Of a stretch of 64,000 bases of DNA, positions 54,098-62,721 are shown piece after piece; positions within the stretch are counted from its first letter, which is position 1; every line of letters begins with the position of its first letter. Origin of the DNA: Flavobacterium sp. (GTDB lineage: Bacteria > Bacteroidota > Bacteroidia > Flavobacteriales > Flavobacteriaceae); the NCBI RefSeq assembly GCF_024710485.1, contig NZ_JANJUQ010000007.1, positions 1 through 64,000 on the forward strand, given 5' to 3'. The notes beneath the pieces were generated by a model. That model ran no database searches. It saw only the letters and a program-made list of their open reading frames with translations, and was not told where the DNA came from. Position numbers and translations under genes: made by a program.

Positions 54098-56857
54098 ATG
54101 TCAAAACCAACTTTTCTTCATAAACTGGCTCAGGAAATTTTAAAATCCCATTCCAATACACTATTGGACTTAGTGGTGATTTTACCCAACAAAAGAGCCA
54201 AAGTCTTTTTGTTAGCCGAATTAAAAAAATCGGTTTCCGATAACATCTTCGCGCCAAACATCATCAGCATAGAAGACTTTATCCAAGACATAGCCGGAAT
54301 ACGTTCCATAGACAGTGTTGAACTGCTTTTCGAGTTTTATAATGTTTACCTTTCGGAGACAGAAAAAGACCAACAAGAATCTTTCGAATCCTTTGCCAAC
54401 TGGGCCAAAACCTTGTTGCAAGACTTTAATGAAATTGATCGCTACCTTCTCGAACCCGACAAGATTTTAAAATACCTCGAAAACATCAAGGAGATTGAAC
54501 ATTGGGCCGTTTCTGTTGAAAAACGAACTGACCTGATCGACAATTACCTTTTATTCTGGAAAAAACTACCGGAATATTATCATGCATTATATGCCTATTT
54601 ACTGGATAAAGGCGTGGGTTATCAAGGCTTAATTTACCGTGAAGCGGTTCAAAATTTAAATCACTTTTCAGAAAATAACAACAAGCAGTTCCTCTTTGCG
54701 GGTTTCAATGCCCTGAATCAAGCCGAAGAAAAAATCATACAACATCTCTTGGCCTTAGAAACCGCCAAAATATATTGGGACATAGACGAAACCTTGCTGC
54801 ACGATACTTTTCACGACGCAGGTTTGTTTCAAAGAAAATTCAAATCGGAGTGGATTCACTATAAAACCCATCCGTACGAATGGATTGTCAACGATTTTAC
54901 CGAAGCCAAAAACATTCAGGTTATTGCGACCTCAAAATCTATTGGTCAAGCTAAAATTACGGGTAGCATTATCGAAAAATATGCTGTCGAAAACAATGCT
55001 AATCTTCAAAATGTAGCGGTCGTTCTTGGCGAAGAAAACCTGCTTTTGCCTGTGTTACACGCATTACCGGAGTCGGTGACTGCACTCAACATCACCATGG
55101 GTTTTTCAAGCAAAAACAATCCGGCACAACTGTTAATAGCCAAATTGTTCAAACTACATTCCAATGCCCTATCTCGTAACAGCGAGAGTTATGTGATGTA
55201 TTACAAAGATGTGCTCGATATTTTAACGCATCCGCTCATTGAACCCTATGCGAACGCCAATGCACTGGTGAACAAAATCAACAAAAACAATTACACCTTC
55301 ATCACGCATAAAAAACTAACAGAATTACAAGCCGAACCCAATGTGCTTTTTGAGATGTTGTTCCGAAAATGGAATACACCTTCTGTAACAGTATTGAAGA
55401 ATTTATCTCAGATATTAGTCCAAATCAAAGCCCATTTAAGCTACGACAACGAAGAAGAAAAAATCACCAACGCCTTTGTGTACTCGGTGTTCAAAGTCAT
55501 CAATAAGATGATTACCTATTTCGAAAACCATCCAAACATCGACGACATTAAAACGCTGCAAGCCATTTATAAACAAGTCATCGATGTGGCCGAGGTTTCC
55601 TTTGAAGGCGAACCGCTGAGTGGTTTACAAATTATGGGTGTACTGGAAAGCCGTGTGCTCGATTTTGAAACCGTGATTATTACCTCGGTTAATGAAGGAA
55701 AATTTCCGGCCGGAAAAAGCACCAATTCGTTTATTCCTTATGATGTTAAAAGAGAATACGGTTTGCCGACTTACAAAGAAAAAGACGCCATTTATACTTA
55801 CCATTTCTATCATTTGTTGCAACGCGCCAAAAACATCTACTTGTTGTACAACGCCGATAGCGAAGGATTTGACGCCGGTGAAAAAAGTCGATTCATTACG
55901 CAATTGGAAGTCGAAAAACAACCGAATCACAACCTGACTTTTCAGTATTTCAATCCTGATGTGCCGACAATCGCTTACCAACCGATGGTGGTGCCGAAAA
56001 CCGATAATGTCATAACTCGTTTACAAGAAATTGCAACCAATGGCTTTTCACCTTCTTCTTTAACCACATACATCCGTAATCCGATACAGTTCTATCTGCA
56101 AAGGGTTTTGCGCATATCCGAAACCGACGAAGTAGAGGAAAATATTGCGGTGAATACTTTAGGAACAATCATTCACGGCACTTTAGAAGCATTGTACAAA
56201 CCATTTATCGGGCGACTCTTAACCACAGCCGATATTGAAAGTTGTTTTCAAAAAATCGATGCGGAAGTGTTGCGTCAGTTTAAAGAAGTATACAAAGAAG
56301 GCGAAATCAAAAAAGGCCGAAACCTCTTGGCGTTTGAAGTGGCCAAACGAAATGTATTCAATTTTTTGAAACTGGAAAAAGAAGCTTTGGAAGTTGGTGA
56401 TCAAGTGCAAATCATCGCCTTAGAACAAACCTATGAACGCCTTTTAGAAGACTATCGTTTGCCGGTTCCGGTGTTGATTAAAGGAAATGTAGACCGTATT
56501 GAACTGCGCAACGGCAAAATCCGAATCATCGATTACAAAACGGGGAAAGTCGAACAAAAAAATGTCACTTTAAAAGACTGGAAAGGCTTAACCGAAGACA
56601 TCAAAAACGATAAAATCATCCAAATTTTGGCTTATGCCTTCATGTTTGAACAAGAAACCAAAGGCCTGGAAATGGAAGCCGGAATCATTTCCTTCAAAAA
56701 CCTGAATGCAGGCTTTTTACCGTTTACTTTCAAACCGGAAAAGGAAGCCAATACGGTTATAAATACCGAAATAATGGACGCTTATTTGGAAGAAATAGTA
56801 ATTATATTGCAAACCATTTTTAATCAAGACATTGCATTTGAGGAAAAAGTGAATTAA
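54098..56857 (+). CDS. AddB-like PD-(D/E)XK nuclease/inactive helicase
   Basis: A 919-residue partner-type protein for the AddA-like enzyme at 48171. The N-terminal helicase-like part begins with ILPNKRAKVFLLAEL instead of a Walker A lysine motif, so ATP use is doubtful. The middle contains LESRVLDFETVIITSVNEG, the helicase motif remnant. The C-terminal nuclease has VNTLGTIIHGTLEALY and RIIDYKTGKVE (catalytic Asp about 812). There is only one cysteine in the whole protein, so the 4Fe-4S staple of Bacillus AddB cannot form. It begins shortly after the ompA terminator, with no obvious promoter between. Confidence 0.83.
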   Translation: MSKPTFLHKLAQEILKSHSNTLLDLVVILPNKRAKVFLLAELKKSVSDNIFAPNIISIEDFIQDIAGIRSIDSVELLFEFYNVYLSETEKDQQESFESFANWAKTLLQDFNEIDRYLLEPDKILKYLENIKEIEHWAVSVEKRTDLIDNYLLFWKKLPEYYHALYAYLLDKGVGYQGLIYREAVQNLNHFSENNNKQFLFAGFNALNQAEEKIIQHLLALETAKIYWDIDETLLHDTFHDAGLFQRKFKSEWIHYKTHPYEWIVNDFTEAKNIQVIATSKSIGQAKITGSIIEKYAVENNANLQNVAVVLGEENLLLPVLHALPESVTALNITMGFSSKNNPAQLLIAKLFKLHSNALSRNSESYVMYYKDVLDILTHPLIEPYANANALVNKINKNNYTFITHKKLTELQAEPNVLFEMLFRKWNTPSVTVLKNLSQILVQIKAHLSYDNEEEKITNAFVYSVFKVINKMITYFENHPNIDDIKTLQAIYKQVIDVAEVSFEGEPLSGLQIMGVLESRVLDFETVIITSVNEGKFPAGKSTNSFIPYDVKREYGLPTYKEKDAIYTYHFYHLLQRAKNIYLLYNADSEGFDAGEKSRFITQLEVEKQPNHNLTFQYFNPDVPTIAYQPMVVPKTDNVITRLQEIATNGFSPSSLTTYIRNPIQFYLQRVLRISETDEVEENIAVNTLGTIIHGTLEALYKPFIGRLLTTADIESCFQKIDAEVLRQFKEVYKEGEIKKGRNLLAFEVAKRNVFNFLKLEKEALEVGDQVQIIALEQTYERLLEDYRLPVPVLIKGNVDRIELRNGKIRIIDYKTGKVEQKNVTLKDWKGLTEDIKNDKIIQILAYAFMFEQETKGLEMEAGIISFKNLNAGFLPFTFKPEKEANTVINTEIMDAYLEEIVIILQTIFNQDIAFEEKVN

Positions 56858-56886
56858 CTTTTAATGGATAAGATTACTAAGAAAAT

Positions 56887-57669
56887 TTACACTTTCTTTA
56901 AAAATCCAAGCATCACTTTCATTAATGCCGCCTCGTTCTCAATGTGGCTCATGTGACCGTCGGGAAAAGTGGTAAGCTCAACTCTTGTCTCTTCAATCTG
57001 ATCGATGTTGTCTTCGTATAAAAGCACGCCGTCTTTTTTACCCAAAACCAACTGCATCGGATAAGGTGCAAAATGCAGAATCACTTCGCGGTCTTTGCGT
57101 ATTTTCATGCCTTCTAAAGCCGCGACTATACCTTGCAACGGTGTTTTCAAGGCTTGTTCTTTTACCTTTTCGATAACATCAGCCAAACGTTCGCGGTTTT
57201 CTTCTGCAAACAAATTGGCTATCGACATGCGGACAAAAGCCGTGTAATTTTGCTTCACCGCAGCAATCGCCCGATCTCGGTTTGCTTTTCGTTCATCGCT
57301 GTCGGCTCTGGATGTCGAGTTCAACAAAAACAATCCTTTCATATAATCTGGATACAATTCGGCGAAAGCCAAAGCCACATAACCGCCCATTGAATGGCCA
57401 ACCAAAACCACTTTGCGAATTTTTAAATGCAACAACAAAGCATACAGCATATCCGCTTGGTCTTCCATGGCGTGGACATAACCCAAACATTCCGTTTGTC
57501 CATGACCGAGTAAATCAACGGTAATCACGCGGTGCTTTTTAGAAAGTTCGGGCACAAAGGCATTCCACATGGTTTGGTTTTCCAAAAAACCGTGCAATAA
57601 CACTACTGCCGTGCCTTTACCTTGGTCGGTGAAAGAGATTTTGGTGTTTTTGTATGTAATGGTTTTCAT
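56887..57669 (-). CDS. Alpha/beta-hydrolase
   Basis: A 260-residue hydrolase with oxyanion region LLHGFLENQTMW (about 25-36), nucleophile elbow VGHSMGGYVALAF (Ser about 95), and a C-terminal His in FPDGHMSHIENE (about 240). The acid residue is probably the Asp in GKKDGVLL. A substrate cannot be named. It resembles esterases/MenH-like enzymes in size but no menaquinone genes are adjacent. Short minus-strand transcript whose promoter region overlaps a word-repeat hairpin. Confidence 0.85.
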   Translation of the reverse strand: MKTITYKNTKISFTDQGKGTAVVLLHGFLENQTMWNAFVPELSKKHRVITVDLLGHGQTECLGYVHAMEDQADMLYALLLHLKIRKVVLVGHSMGGYVALAFAELYPDYMKGLFLLNSTSRADSDERKANRDRAIAAVKQNYTAFVRMSIANLFAEENRERLADVIEKVKEQALKTPLQGIVAALEGMKIRKDREVILHFAPYPMQLVLGKKDGVLLYEDNIDQIEETRVELTTFPDGHMSHIENEAALMKVMLGFLKKV

Positions 57670-57690
57670 CGTTACAAAAATAGTTTTTTA

Positions 57691-57753
57691 ACCATATAAG
57701 ACATAGAAGTTTCATATGAGAAAACTTAAATAATCTTATATGACTTATATGGT
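57691..57753. repeat. Hairpin built from ATATAAG words
   Basis: ACCATATAAGACATAGAAG (57691-57709) is the inverse of CTTATATGACTTATATGGT (57735-57753) at 17 of 19 positions. The ATAAG/CTTAT words repeat inside both arms. It lies between two minus-strand genes next to, but separate from, the terminator at 57754. Confidence 0.65.
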
Positions 57754-57784
57754 AAACAAAAACGACCCGCAACTGCGAGCCGTC
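57754..57784 (-). terminator. Terminator of the M24 peptidase gene
   Basis: Minus-strand stem ACGGCTCGC/GCGGGTCGT (two G-U pairs) with a four-base loop, followed by a T-rich run. Confidence 0.7.
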
Positions 57785-57816
57785 TTTTCCCTTATTTCTT
57801 TTCCCTTTCCCCTCAA

Positions 57817-59109
57817 TTAGGCATTCATCAAACTCTCGATTTCTTCCACGGTAATCGGGATATTTCTCATTAAGTTAAAAGGCTCTCCTTTTTCTTGAAT
57901 CACTACATCGTCTTCTATACGAATTCCGAAACCTTCTGCCGGAATGTAAATGCCGGGTTCAACCGTGAACACCATATTGGCTTGCATTGGTTCGTATAAC
58001 AAACCGTAATCGTGAGTGTCCAAGCCCATGTGGTGTGACGTTCCGTGCATGAAGTATTTTTTATACGCCGGCCAATCGGGATTTTCGTTTTGTACATCGG
58101 CTTTGTCAATTAGGCCTAAACCTAACAATTCGGAAGTCATGATTTTACCAACTTCTACATGGTATTGTTTCCAATAATTGCCGGGAACCAACATTTTGGT
58201 GGCTTCGTCTTTCACACGTAAAACCGCGTTGTAAACCGCTTTTTGTCGGTCGGTGAATTTACCCGAAACCGGAATCGTTCTCGTCATATCGCTAGAGTAA
58301 TTCGCGTATTCGGCACCAACGTCTAACAGCAATAAATCGCCGGCCTTGCATTGTTGGTTGTTTTCGATATAATGCAACACATTGGCATTATTTCCTGATG
58401 CGATGATAGGCGTGTAAGCAAAACCTTTAGAGCGATTTCTCAAGAATTCATGAGCAAATTCAGCTTCCACTTCATATTCCATTACATTCGGTTTCACAAA
58501 ATTCAAAACCCTGCGGAATCCTTTTTCGGTGATGTCACAAGCTTTCTGAATCAAATCCAATTCTTCGCTTTCTTTTACAGAACGCAAACGTTGCAAAATC
58601 GGATTCGATTTCTCTACTTTGTGCGCCGGATAATTTTCTTTCCACCATTTCACAAAACGTGCTTCTCGGGTTTCAGTTTCAATAACGGCACGGTAATGCT
58701 CGTTAGTATTGATATACATCGTTTCGGCATAGGCCATCACTTCTTTCAGAGTTTTGTGGAAATCCTGTAACCATATCACGGTTTTAATCCCCGAAACTTC
58801 GAACGCTCTTTCTTTGGTTAGCTTCTCGCCTTCCCAAATCGCTATGTGTTCGTTGGTTTCGCGCAAAAACAACACTTCTTTCAAGTGCTCGAATGGCGCA
58901 TCGGGAAAAAGCAATAAAACACTTTCTTCTTGGTCAACGCCCGATAAGTAAAAAATATCGCGGTGTTGTGCAAAAGGCAAAGTACTGTCGGCCGAAACCG
59001 GATAAATATCGTTAGAATTAAAAACCGCTACACTGTTGGGTTTCATTTGTGCGGTGAATTTGGCTCTGTTTTTGACAAACAAAGCGCGGTCTATTTGATG
59101 GTATTTCAT
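57817..59109 (-). CDS. Xaa-Pro aminopeptidase (M24 family)
   Basis: A 430-residue dinuclear metallopeptidase removing N-terminal residues before proline. An N-terminal AMP_N domain (to about 155) precedes a pita-bread M24 domain. The metal ligands are visible: LLLDVGAEYANYSSDMTR (two Asp), HGTSHHMGLDTHD (His), VFTVEPGIYIP (Glu), IRIEDDVVI (Glu). Length matches E. coli PepP (441). Single gene; the 5' flank carries a TTTGAAAAT word repeat. Confidence 0.93.
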   Translation of the reverse strand: MKYHQIDRALFVKNRAKFTAQMKPNSVAVFNSNDIYPVSADSTLPFAQHRDIFYLSGVDQEESVLLLFPDAPFEHLKEVLFLRETNEHIAIWEGEKLTKERAFEVSGIKTVIWLQDFHKTLKEVMAYAETMYINTNEHYRAVIETETREARFVKWWKENYPAHKVEKSNPILQRLRSVKESEELDLIQKACDITEKGFRRVLNFVKPNVMEYEVEAEFAHEFLRNRSKGFAYTPIIASGNNANVLHYIENNQQCKAGDLLLLDVGAEYANYSSDMTRTIPVSGKFTDRQKAVYNAVLRVKDEATKMLVPGNYWKQYHVEVGKIMTSELLGLGLIDKADVQNENPDWPAYKKYFMHGTSHHMGLDTHDYGLLYEPMQANMVFTVEPGIYIPAEGFGIRIEDDVVIQEKGEPFNLMRNIPITVEEIESLMNA

Positions 59110-59113
59110 AATC

Positions 59114-59150
59114 TGATTTGAAAATTAATTGATTTGAAAATTTGAAAATT
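59114..59150. repeat. Tandem TTTGAAAAT word repeat
   Basis: The word TTTGAAAA occurs three times in 37 bp (gatttgaaaatt, gatttgaaaa, tttgaaaatt) in the gap before the M24 peptidase gene. A further gattttcat follows. Confidence 0.55.
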
Positions 59151-59212
59151 GATTTTCATCAAAATTACACAATAGTCAAAAGCGATTAGTAGCCAAATGG
59201 CGTTATTTTTGG

Positions 59213-59809
59213 TTAACCGATATTTTTTCTAATGCGGCTCATGTGGCGGGTAGAAATTCCGAGGAAAGAAGCCAAATAGTGAAGTGGCACTTCTTGCAAG
59301 AGTTTGGGTTCGGTGGCGAGGAGTTTTTTATAGCGTTCTTCCGGTGTTAGCGTAAGTAAATCAATGCGATAATCATCAATCAACATGATTTGTCTTTCGA
59401 TTAAATTGTAATAAAATTGATGAAACGCTTTGTTATTCATCAACAAATCCTTGAAGTTTTCCAAATCGATTACCCAAAGTTGGCAATCGACCAAAGCTTT
59501 GATGTTTTTTCGTGACGGAATCTTATTAAGAAAACTGTTGAGCGATGAAGTAACCGAATTCCGCAAGGCCAAATAGGTTGTTTTCTCTTCGGCTTCGACT
59601 ACAATGGCGTGTTGTAAAATCCCGCTTTCCACATAGCAAAAATAGGGACAAACCTGGTTTTCAGCCACTAAAAGTTGGTTCTTTTTTAAAGTTACTACCG
59701 AAAATCTATCGACAATTTCATCCAATTCAGGCTCTGATTGCAGGATATTGTCACCTGCAAACTGACGCAAATACGCTAAAAAAGCCGTATGATCTTTTTG
59801 AGTTTTCAT
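59213..59809 (-). CDS. Crp/Fnr-family transcriptional regulator
   Basis: A 198-residue protein with an N-terminal cyclic-nucleotide-binding-type beta roll (about 25-120: FSVVTLKKNQLLVAENQVCPYFCYVESG). A C-terminal winged helix-turn-helix follows, with recognition helix LASFLGISTRHMSRIRKNIG at the very end. No FNR iron-sulfur cysteine set is visible (two Cys only, in VCPYFC). The ligand and targets are unknown. It is divergently placed from the ChaN-like gene, whose promoter it could control. Confidence 0.88.
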   Translation of the reverse strand: MKTQKDHTAFLAYLRQFAGDNILQSEPELDEIVDRFSVVTLKKNQLLVAENQVCPYFCYVESGILQHAIVVEAEEKTTYLALRNSVTSSLNSFLNKIPSRKNIKALVDCQLWVIDLENFKDLLMNNKAFHQFYYNLIERQIMLIDDYRIDLLTLTPEERYKKLLATEPKLLQEVPLHYLASFLGISTRHMSRIRKNIG

Positions 59810-59895
59810 AAATAAAATGAACTACAAAAATATTCTTTTTAGCTTAGGTTTTTTTATTCTGAGATTAATGAATATTTTTAAACAAAAATCACCCG

Positions 59896-60747
59896 ATGAG
59901 AAAATTAGTGTTATTGATAGCTGTCATTTGTGGCCTAACTTCGGTAGCTCAAGACAAAAAAGCTTACCAACTTTTTGATAAAAAAGGGAAAAAAGCAGAT
60001 TACGGCAAACTAATAAAAGCTGCCGAAAAAGCACAAGTAGTTTTGTTTGGGGAATACCATAACAATTCCGTAGTACATTGGTTGCAATTGGAATTGACCA
60101 AAGATTTGGCCAAGAAAAAGCCTTTGGTGTTAGGCGCCGAAATGATAGAAGCCGACAACCAAAAGCAATTAGATCAATATCTGAAAGGTGAAATTAACCA
60201 AAAACAATTGGACACCACAGCACGTCTTTGGCCCAACTATAAAACGGATTACAAACCTTTGGTAGATTTTGCCAAAGAAAAAAAGCTATCTTTTATCGCT
60301 ACGAATATTCCCAGAAGATTCGCATCAATGGTGTCTAAAAAAGGATTTGAAGTCCTGGAAACCTTAACTGATGAAGAGAAATCTTGGATGGCGCCTTTGC
60401 CGATGCCCTACGATGAAAACTTACCGGGTTATGTGAACATGATGAAAATGATGGGCGATCATGCGAGTCCGAATATGCCGAAAGCCCAAGCCAGTAAAGA
60501 CGCTACTATGGCTTATTTTATACAAAAGAATCTAAAAGAAAATTCGATTTTCATCCATTACAATGGCACTTATCATACTGATAACTTTGAAGGCATTTGT
60601 TGGTATTTGAAAAAATATGCTCCGGAAGTTCAAATTTTAACCATTGCAACTATCGAACAAAGTGATTTAGAAAAAATTCCGGCAGAAGAACACAATAAAG
60701 CCGACTATATTCTCGTTATAGATGAAGATGTAACAAAAACACATTAA
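59896..60747 (+). CDS. ChaN-family (DUF399) protein
   Basis: A 283-residue exported protein with signal peptide MRKLVLLIAVICGLTSVAQ. The ChaN/DUF399 signature VVLFGEYHNNSVVHWLQ (about 49-65) and later IFIHYNGTYHTDNFEG (about 215) hold the histidines that bind haem between two protomers in Campylobacter ChaN. So haem/iron handling is the family expectation. Unlike ChaN of Campylobacter, no lipobox is seen. It is divergent from a Crp/Fnr regulator at a distance of 86 bp. Confidence 0.84.
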   Translation: MRKLVLLIAVICGLTSVAQDKKAYQLFDKKGKKADYGKLIKAAEKAQVVLFGEYHNNSVVHWLQLELTKDLAKKKPLVLGAEMIEADNQKQLDQYLKGEINQKQLDTTARLWPNYKTDYKPLVDFAKEKKLSFIATNIPRRFASMVSKKGFEVLETLTDEEKSWMAPLPMPYDENLPGYVNMMKMMGDHASPNMPKAQASKDATMAYFIQKNLKENSIFIHYNGTYHTDNFEGICWYLKKYAPEVQILTIATIEQSDLEKIPAEEHNKADYILVIDEDVTKTH

Positions 60748-60786
60748 CATCGTCTTAACATCATCAATCAAAATCGTCCGAGGCTA

Positions 60787-60813
60787 TTCCGACTTGTTTG
60801 GAGCGAAGCGGAA
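60787..60813. repeat. Small imperfect inverted repeat before the unknown lipoprotein
   Basis: TTCCG-a-CTT and AAG-CGGAA arms, 8 pairs with one bulge, containing GGAGCGAAGCGGAA, a string resembling remnants of intergenic repeats. Not followed by a T-run. Weak. Confidence 0.3.
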
Positions 60814-60828
60814 AAAAATCAAAAAATC

Positions 60829-61701
60829 ATGAACAAAGTAATTGTTATTTTACTCTTCCTAATCGCCGGACTACCGTTCTCCTCGTGTAGTAGCGATACT
60901 ACCGAAGAACCGATGTTGATCATCAAATTCAAATTTGACGAAAATCAGGTTCGTTTGAATAATTTAGGGCAGCCATCGGTTGTTGCGCCCGGAAATGCCG
61001 CTCAATCTCCGATTTTCAACGCCATTTCATCCCATTACATAGAATTGGCTTCGAATGCCAACACCCAATTAGGCACCGGAACCATCATTTACCATGCACC
61101 CGAAACCAATATCGGCGGTGCTTCGGCTATCGATTTCAGTCGCTCTAAAATTGTGGGCGAAGATGAAGTATTTTTAAAAATCCCATTACGAGATGTTGCG
61201 GCCGGTAACTATGAATGGCTTAGAGTGTCTTTGTCTTATCAGAATTATCAGATTAACATTCGGCATCAAAATGTAGATTACGCCGGAACTTTGGCCAGTT
61301 TTGTTGGGTTCAACACTTACATCACCGAGTTCAATATCGGCAATAATATTTTCCCGGTTAATGCTAATAAATCACAAGGTTATTGGGCTTTTGCTTTGAA
61401 CAATCAGCCTTATTCGGCTTCCGGACAAGCTCCGGCGGGTTCAACTACTGTTCCGAATCCGATAGAAGCCACGTCACCTATTCCGAGAAATTTAAATACT
61501 TGCGTGGTGACCGGAAAATTTGCCAACAACTTAGTAATTAGCGGCAACGAAACCCAAGATGTAATTGTAACCTTGTCGCTTTCTGTAAACAATAGTTTTG
61601 AATGGCACGAAATTAACGCCGACGGCAAATTTGAGCCTTCCATTGGGGAAAATGTGGTAGATATGGGCTTACGAGGCCTAATTCCGAGCTATGTACGCTA
61701 G
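60829..61701 (+). CDS. Unrecognised lipoprotein, beta-rich
   Basis: A 290-residue lipoprotein: lipobox LPFSSC near residue 20, then SSDTTEEP acidic linker. The body is rich in beta-strand patterns and asparagine (IKFKFDENQVRLNNLGQPSVV and later WLRVSLSYQNYQINIRH, given here as FKFDENQVRLNNLG and LRVSLSYQNYQI). It has one conspicuous repeated aromatic sequence, YWAFALNNQPYSASGQAP. It ends DMGLRGLIPSYVR. No domain is recognised; a MbnP/MbnH-like partner was considered but the match is weak. It lies 81 bp after the ChaN-like gene on the same strand. Confidence 0.6.
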   Translation: MNKVIVILLFLIAGLPFSSCSSDTTEEPMLIIKFKFDENQVRLNNLGQPSVVAPGNAAQSPIFNAISSHYIELASNANTQLGTGTIIYHAPETNIGGASAIDFSRSKIVGEDEVFLKIPLRDVAAGNYEWLRVSLSYQNYQINIRHQNVDYAGTLASFVGFNTYITEFNIGNNIFPVNANKSQGYWAFALNNQPYSASGQAPAGSTTVPNPIEATSPIPRNLNTCVVTGKFANNLVISGNETQDVIVTLSLSVNNSFEWHEINADGKFEPSIGENVVDMGLRGLIPSYVR

Positions 61702-61800
61702 TTTTGTTTAAGTTTTCGAACCTTAAAAAGCCTTTTAAACGGTTGAAAATCAACAACTGTTAAACTCACTTTAAATTCATTATAAATTACAGCGAAAAGG

Positions 61801-61831
61801 TTGTAGTTATATGCAAATAGCCTTATTTTTG
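61801..61831 (+). promoter_or_regulatory. Promoter of the sdhCA(B) operon
   Basis: TTG (61801-61803), 20 bp, TATTTTTG (61824-61831). The predicted leader before the sdhC ATG is about 27 nt. Confidence 0.65.
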
Positions 61832-61863
61832 TGTGAATTTTTTAAACAATTATACACAACATT

Positions 61864-62703
61864 ATGGCAAAATCTGCACTTTTAAAGTCGTCCATTGCAA
61901 AAAAATACTGGATGGCTCTTACAGGTTTATTTTTATGCTTGTTTTTAGCGGGTCACCTAGCAGGAAATCTTCAATTAATTTTTAGCGATGCATCAGCATT
62001 TAACAAGTATGCGTTGTTCATGACCACTAATCCGGCAGTAAAAATTCTTTCTTACCTAACTTACATTTCTATTCTTTTCCATGCGGTAGACGGTTTTTTA
62101 TTAACCTATCAAAACGCTAAAGCCCGTCCGATAGGCTATGCCAAAAACAACCCTTCTAAAAACAGTAGTTTCTCATCCAGAAACATGGCAGTTTTAGGAA
62201 CTTTGATTTTGGTATTTATCGTAACACACATGGTGAACTTTTGGGCGAAGATGCATTTCGATGAGAAAATGCCTTTACAAACCATCACTGTAGAGCAAAT
62301 GGGACAAAAAATGGACTATTATGTAACTACTGACACTGGTAAATTCTTCCCGGCGGATTCAGCTCAATTAGCGCAAACCGGATTAGAAATCAGAAACAGA
62401 ACGGAGTTCTACAACAAACAAGCCAATGTTAAAATGGGTGAAGGATACAAAGATTTACACAAAATCACAGTAGCCTTTTTCAAAGACCCGAAATTCGGCT
62501 TAATCGCTACCATTGCTTATGTTTTAGCGATGTTTGTGTTGGCATTCCACCTATTGCACGGCTTTCAAAGTGCATTTCAATCACTTGGCTTGAACAATCC
62601 TAAATACATGCCTGCCATCAAAGGCTTTGGAAAAGCATTTGCCATCGTAGTACCACTATTGTTTGCGGCTATTCCGGTTTACATTCACTTTTTTCTAAAA
62701 TAA
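61864..62703 (+). CDS. sdhC: Succinate dehydrogenase cytochrome b subunit
   Basis: A 279-residue di-haem membrane anchor of the b558 type, passing electrons from succinate to menaquinone. Five membrane segments carry the probable haem-ligand histidines: LAGHLAGN (about 31), LFHAVDGF (about 73), VTHMVNFW (about 122) and AFHLLHGF (about 236-239). A polar segment of about 85 residues between the third and fourth segments (KMPLQTITVEQMGQKMDYYV onward) is longer than in typical members of about 220-230 residues. sdhA begins 18 bp downstream. Confidence 0.9.
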   Translation: MAKSALLKSSIAKKYWMALTGLFLCLFLAGHLAGNLQLIFSDASAFNKYALFMTTNPAVKILSYLTYISILFHAVDGFLLTYQNAKARPIGYAKNNPSKNSSFSSRNMAVLGTLILVFIVTHMVNFWAKMHFDEKMPLQTITVEQMGQKMDYYVTTDTGKFFPADSAQLAQTGLEIRNRTEFYNKQANVKMGEGYKDLHKITVAFFKDPKFGLIATIAYVLAMFVLAFHLLHGFQSAFQSLGLNNPKYMPAIKGFGKAFAIVVPLLFAAIPVYIHFFLK

Positions 62704-62721
62704 TCAACATCAGTATACATC

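Noticed and set aside
59114-59150. Word repeat as a CRISPR remnant
   Set aside because: The unit is only 8-9 bp with no regular spacers and no cas genes nearby.
60829-61701. Assignment of the lipoprotein as MbnP
   Set aside because: The characteristic MbnP opening and tryptophan pattern were not found and no MbnH-like dihaem peroxidase is adjacent; left as unknown.
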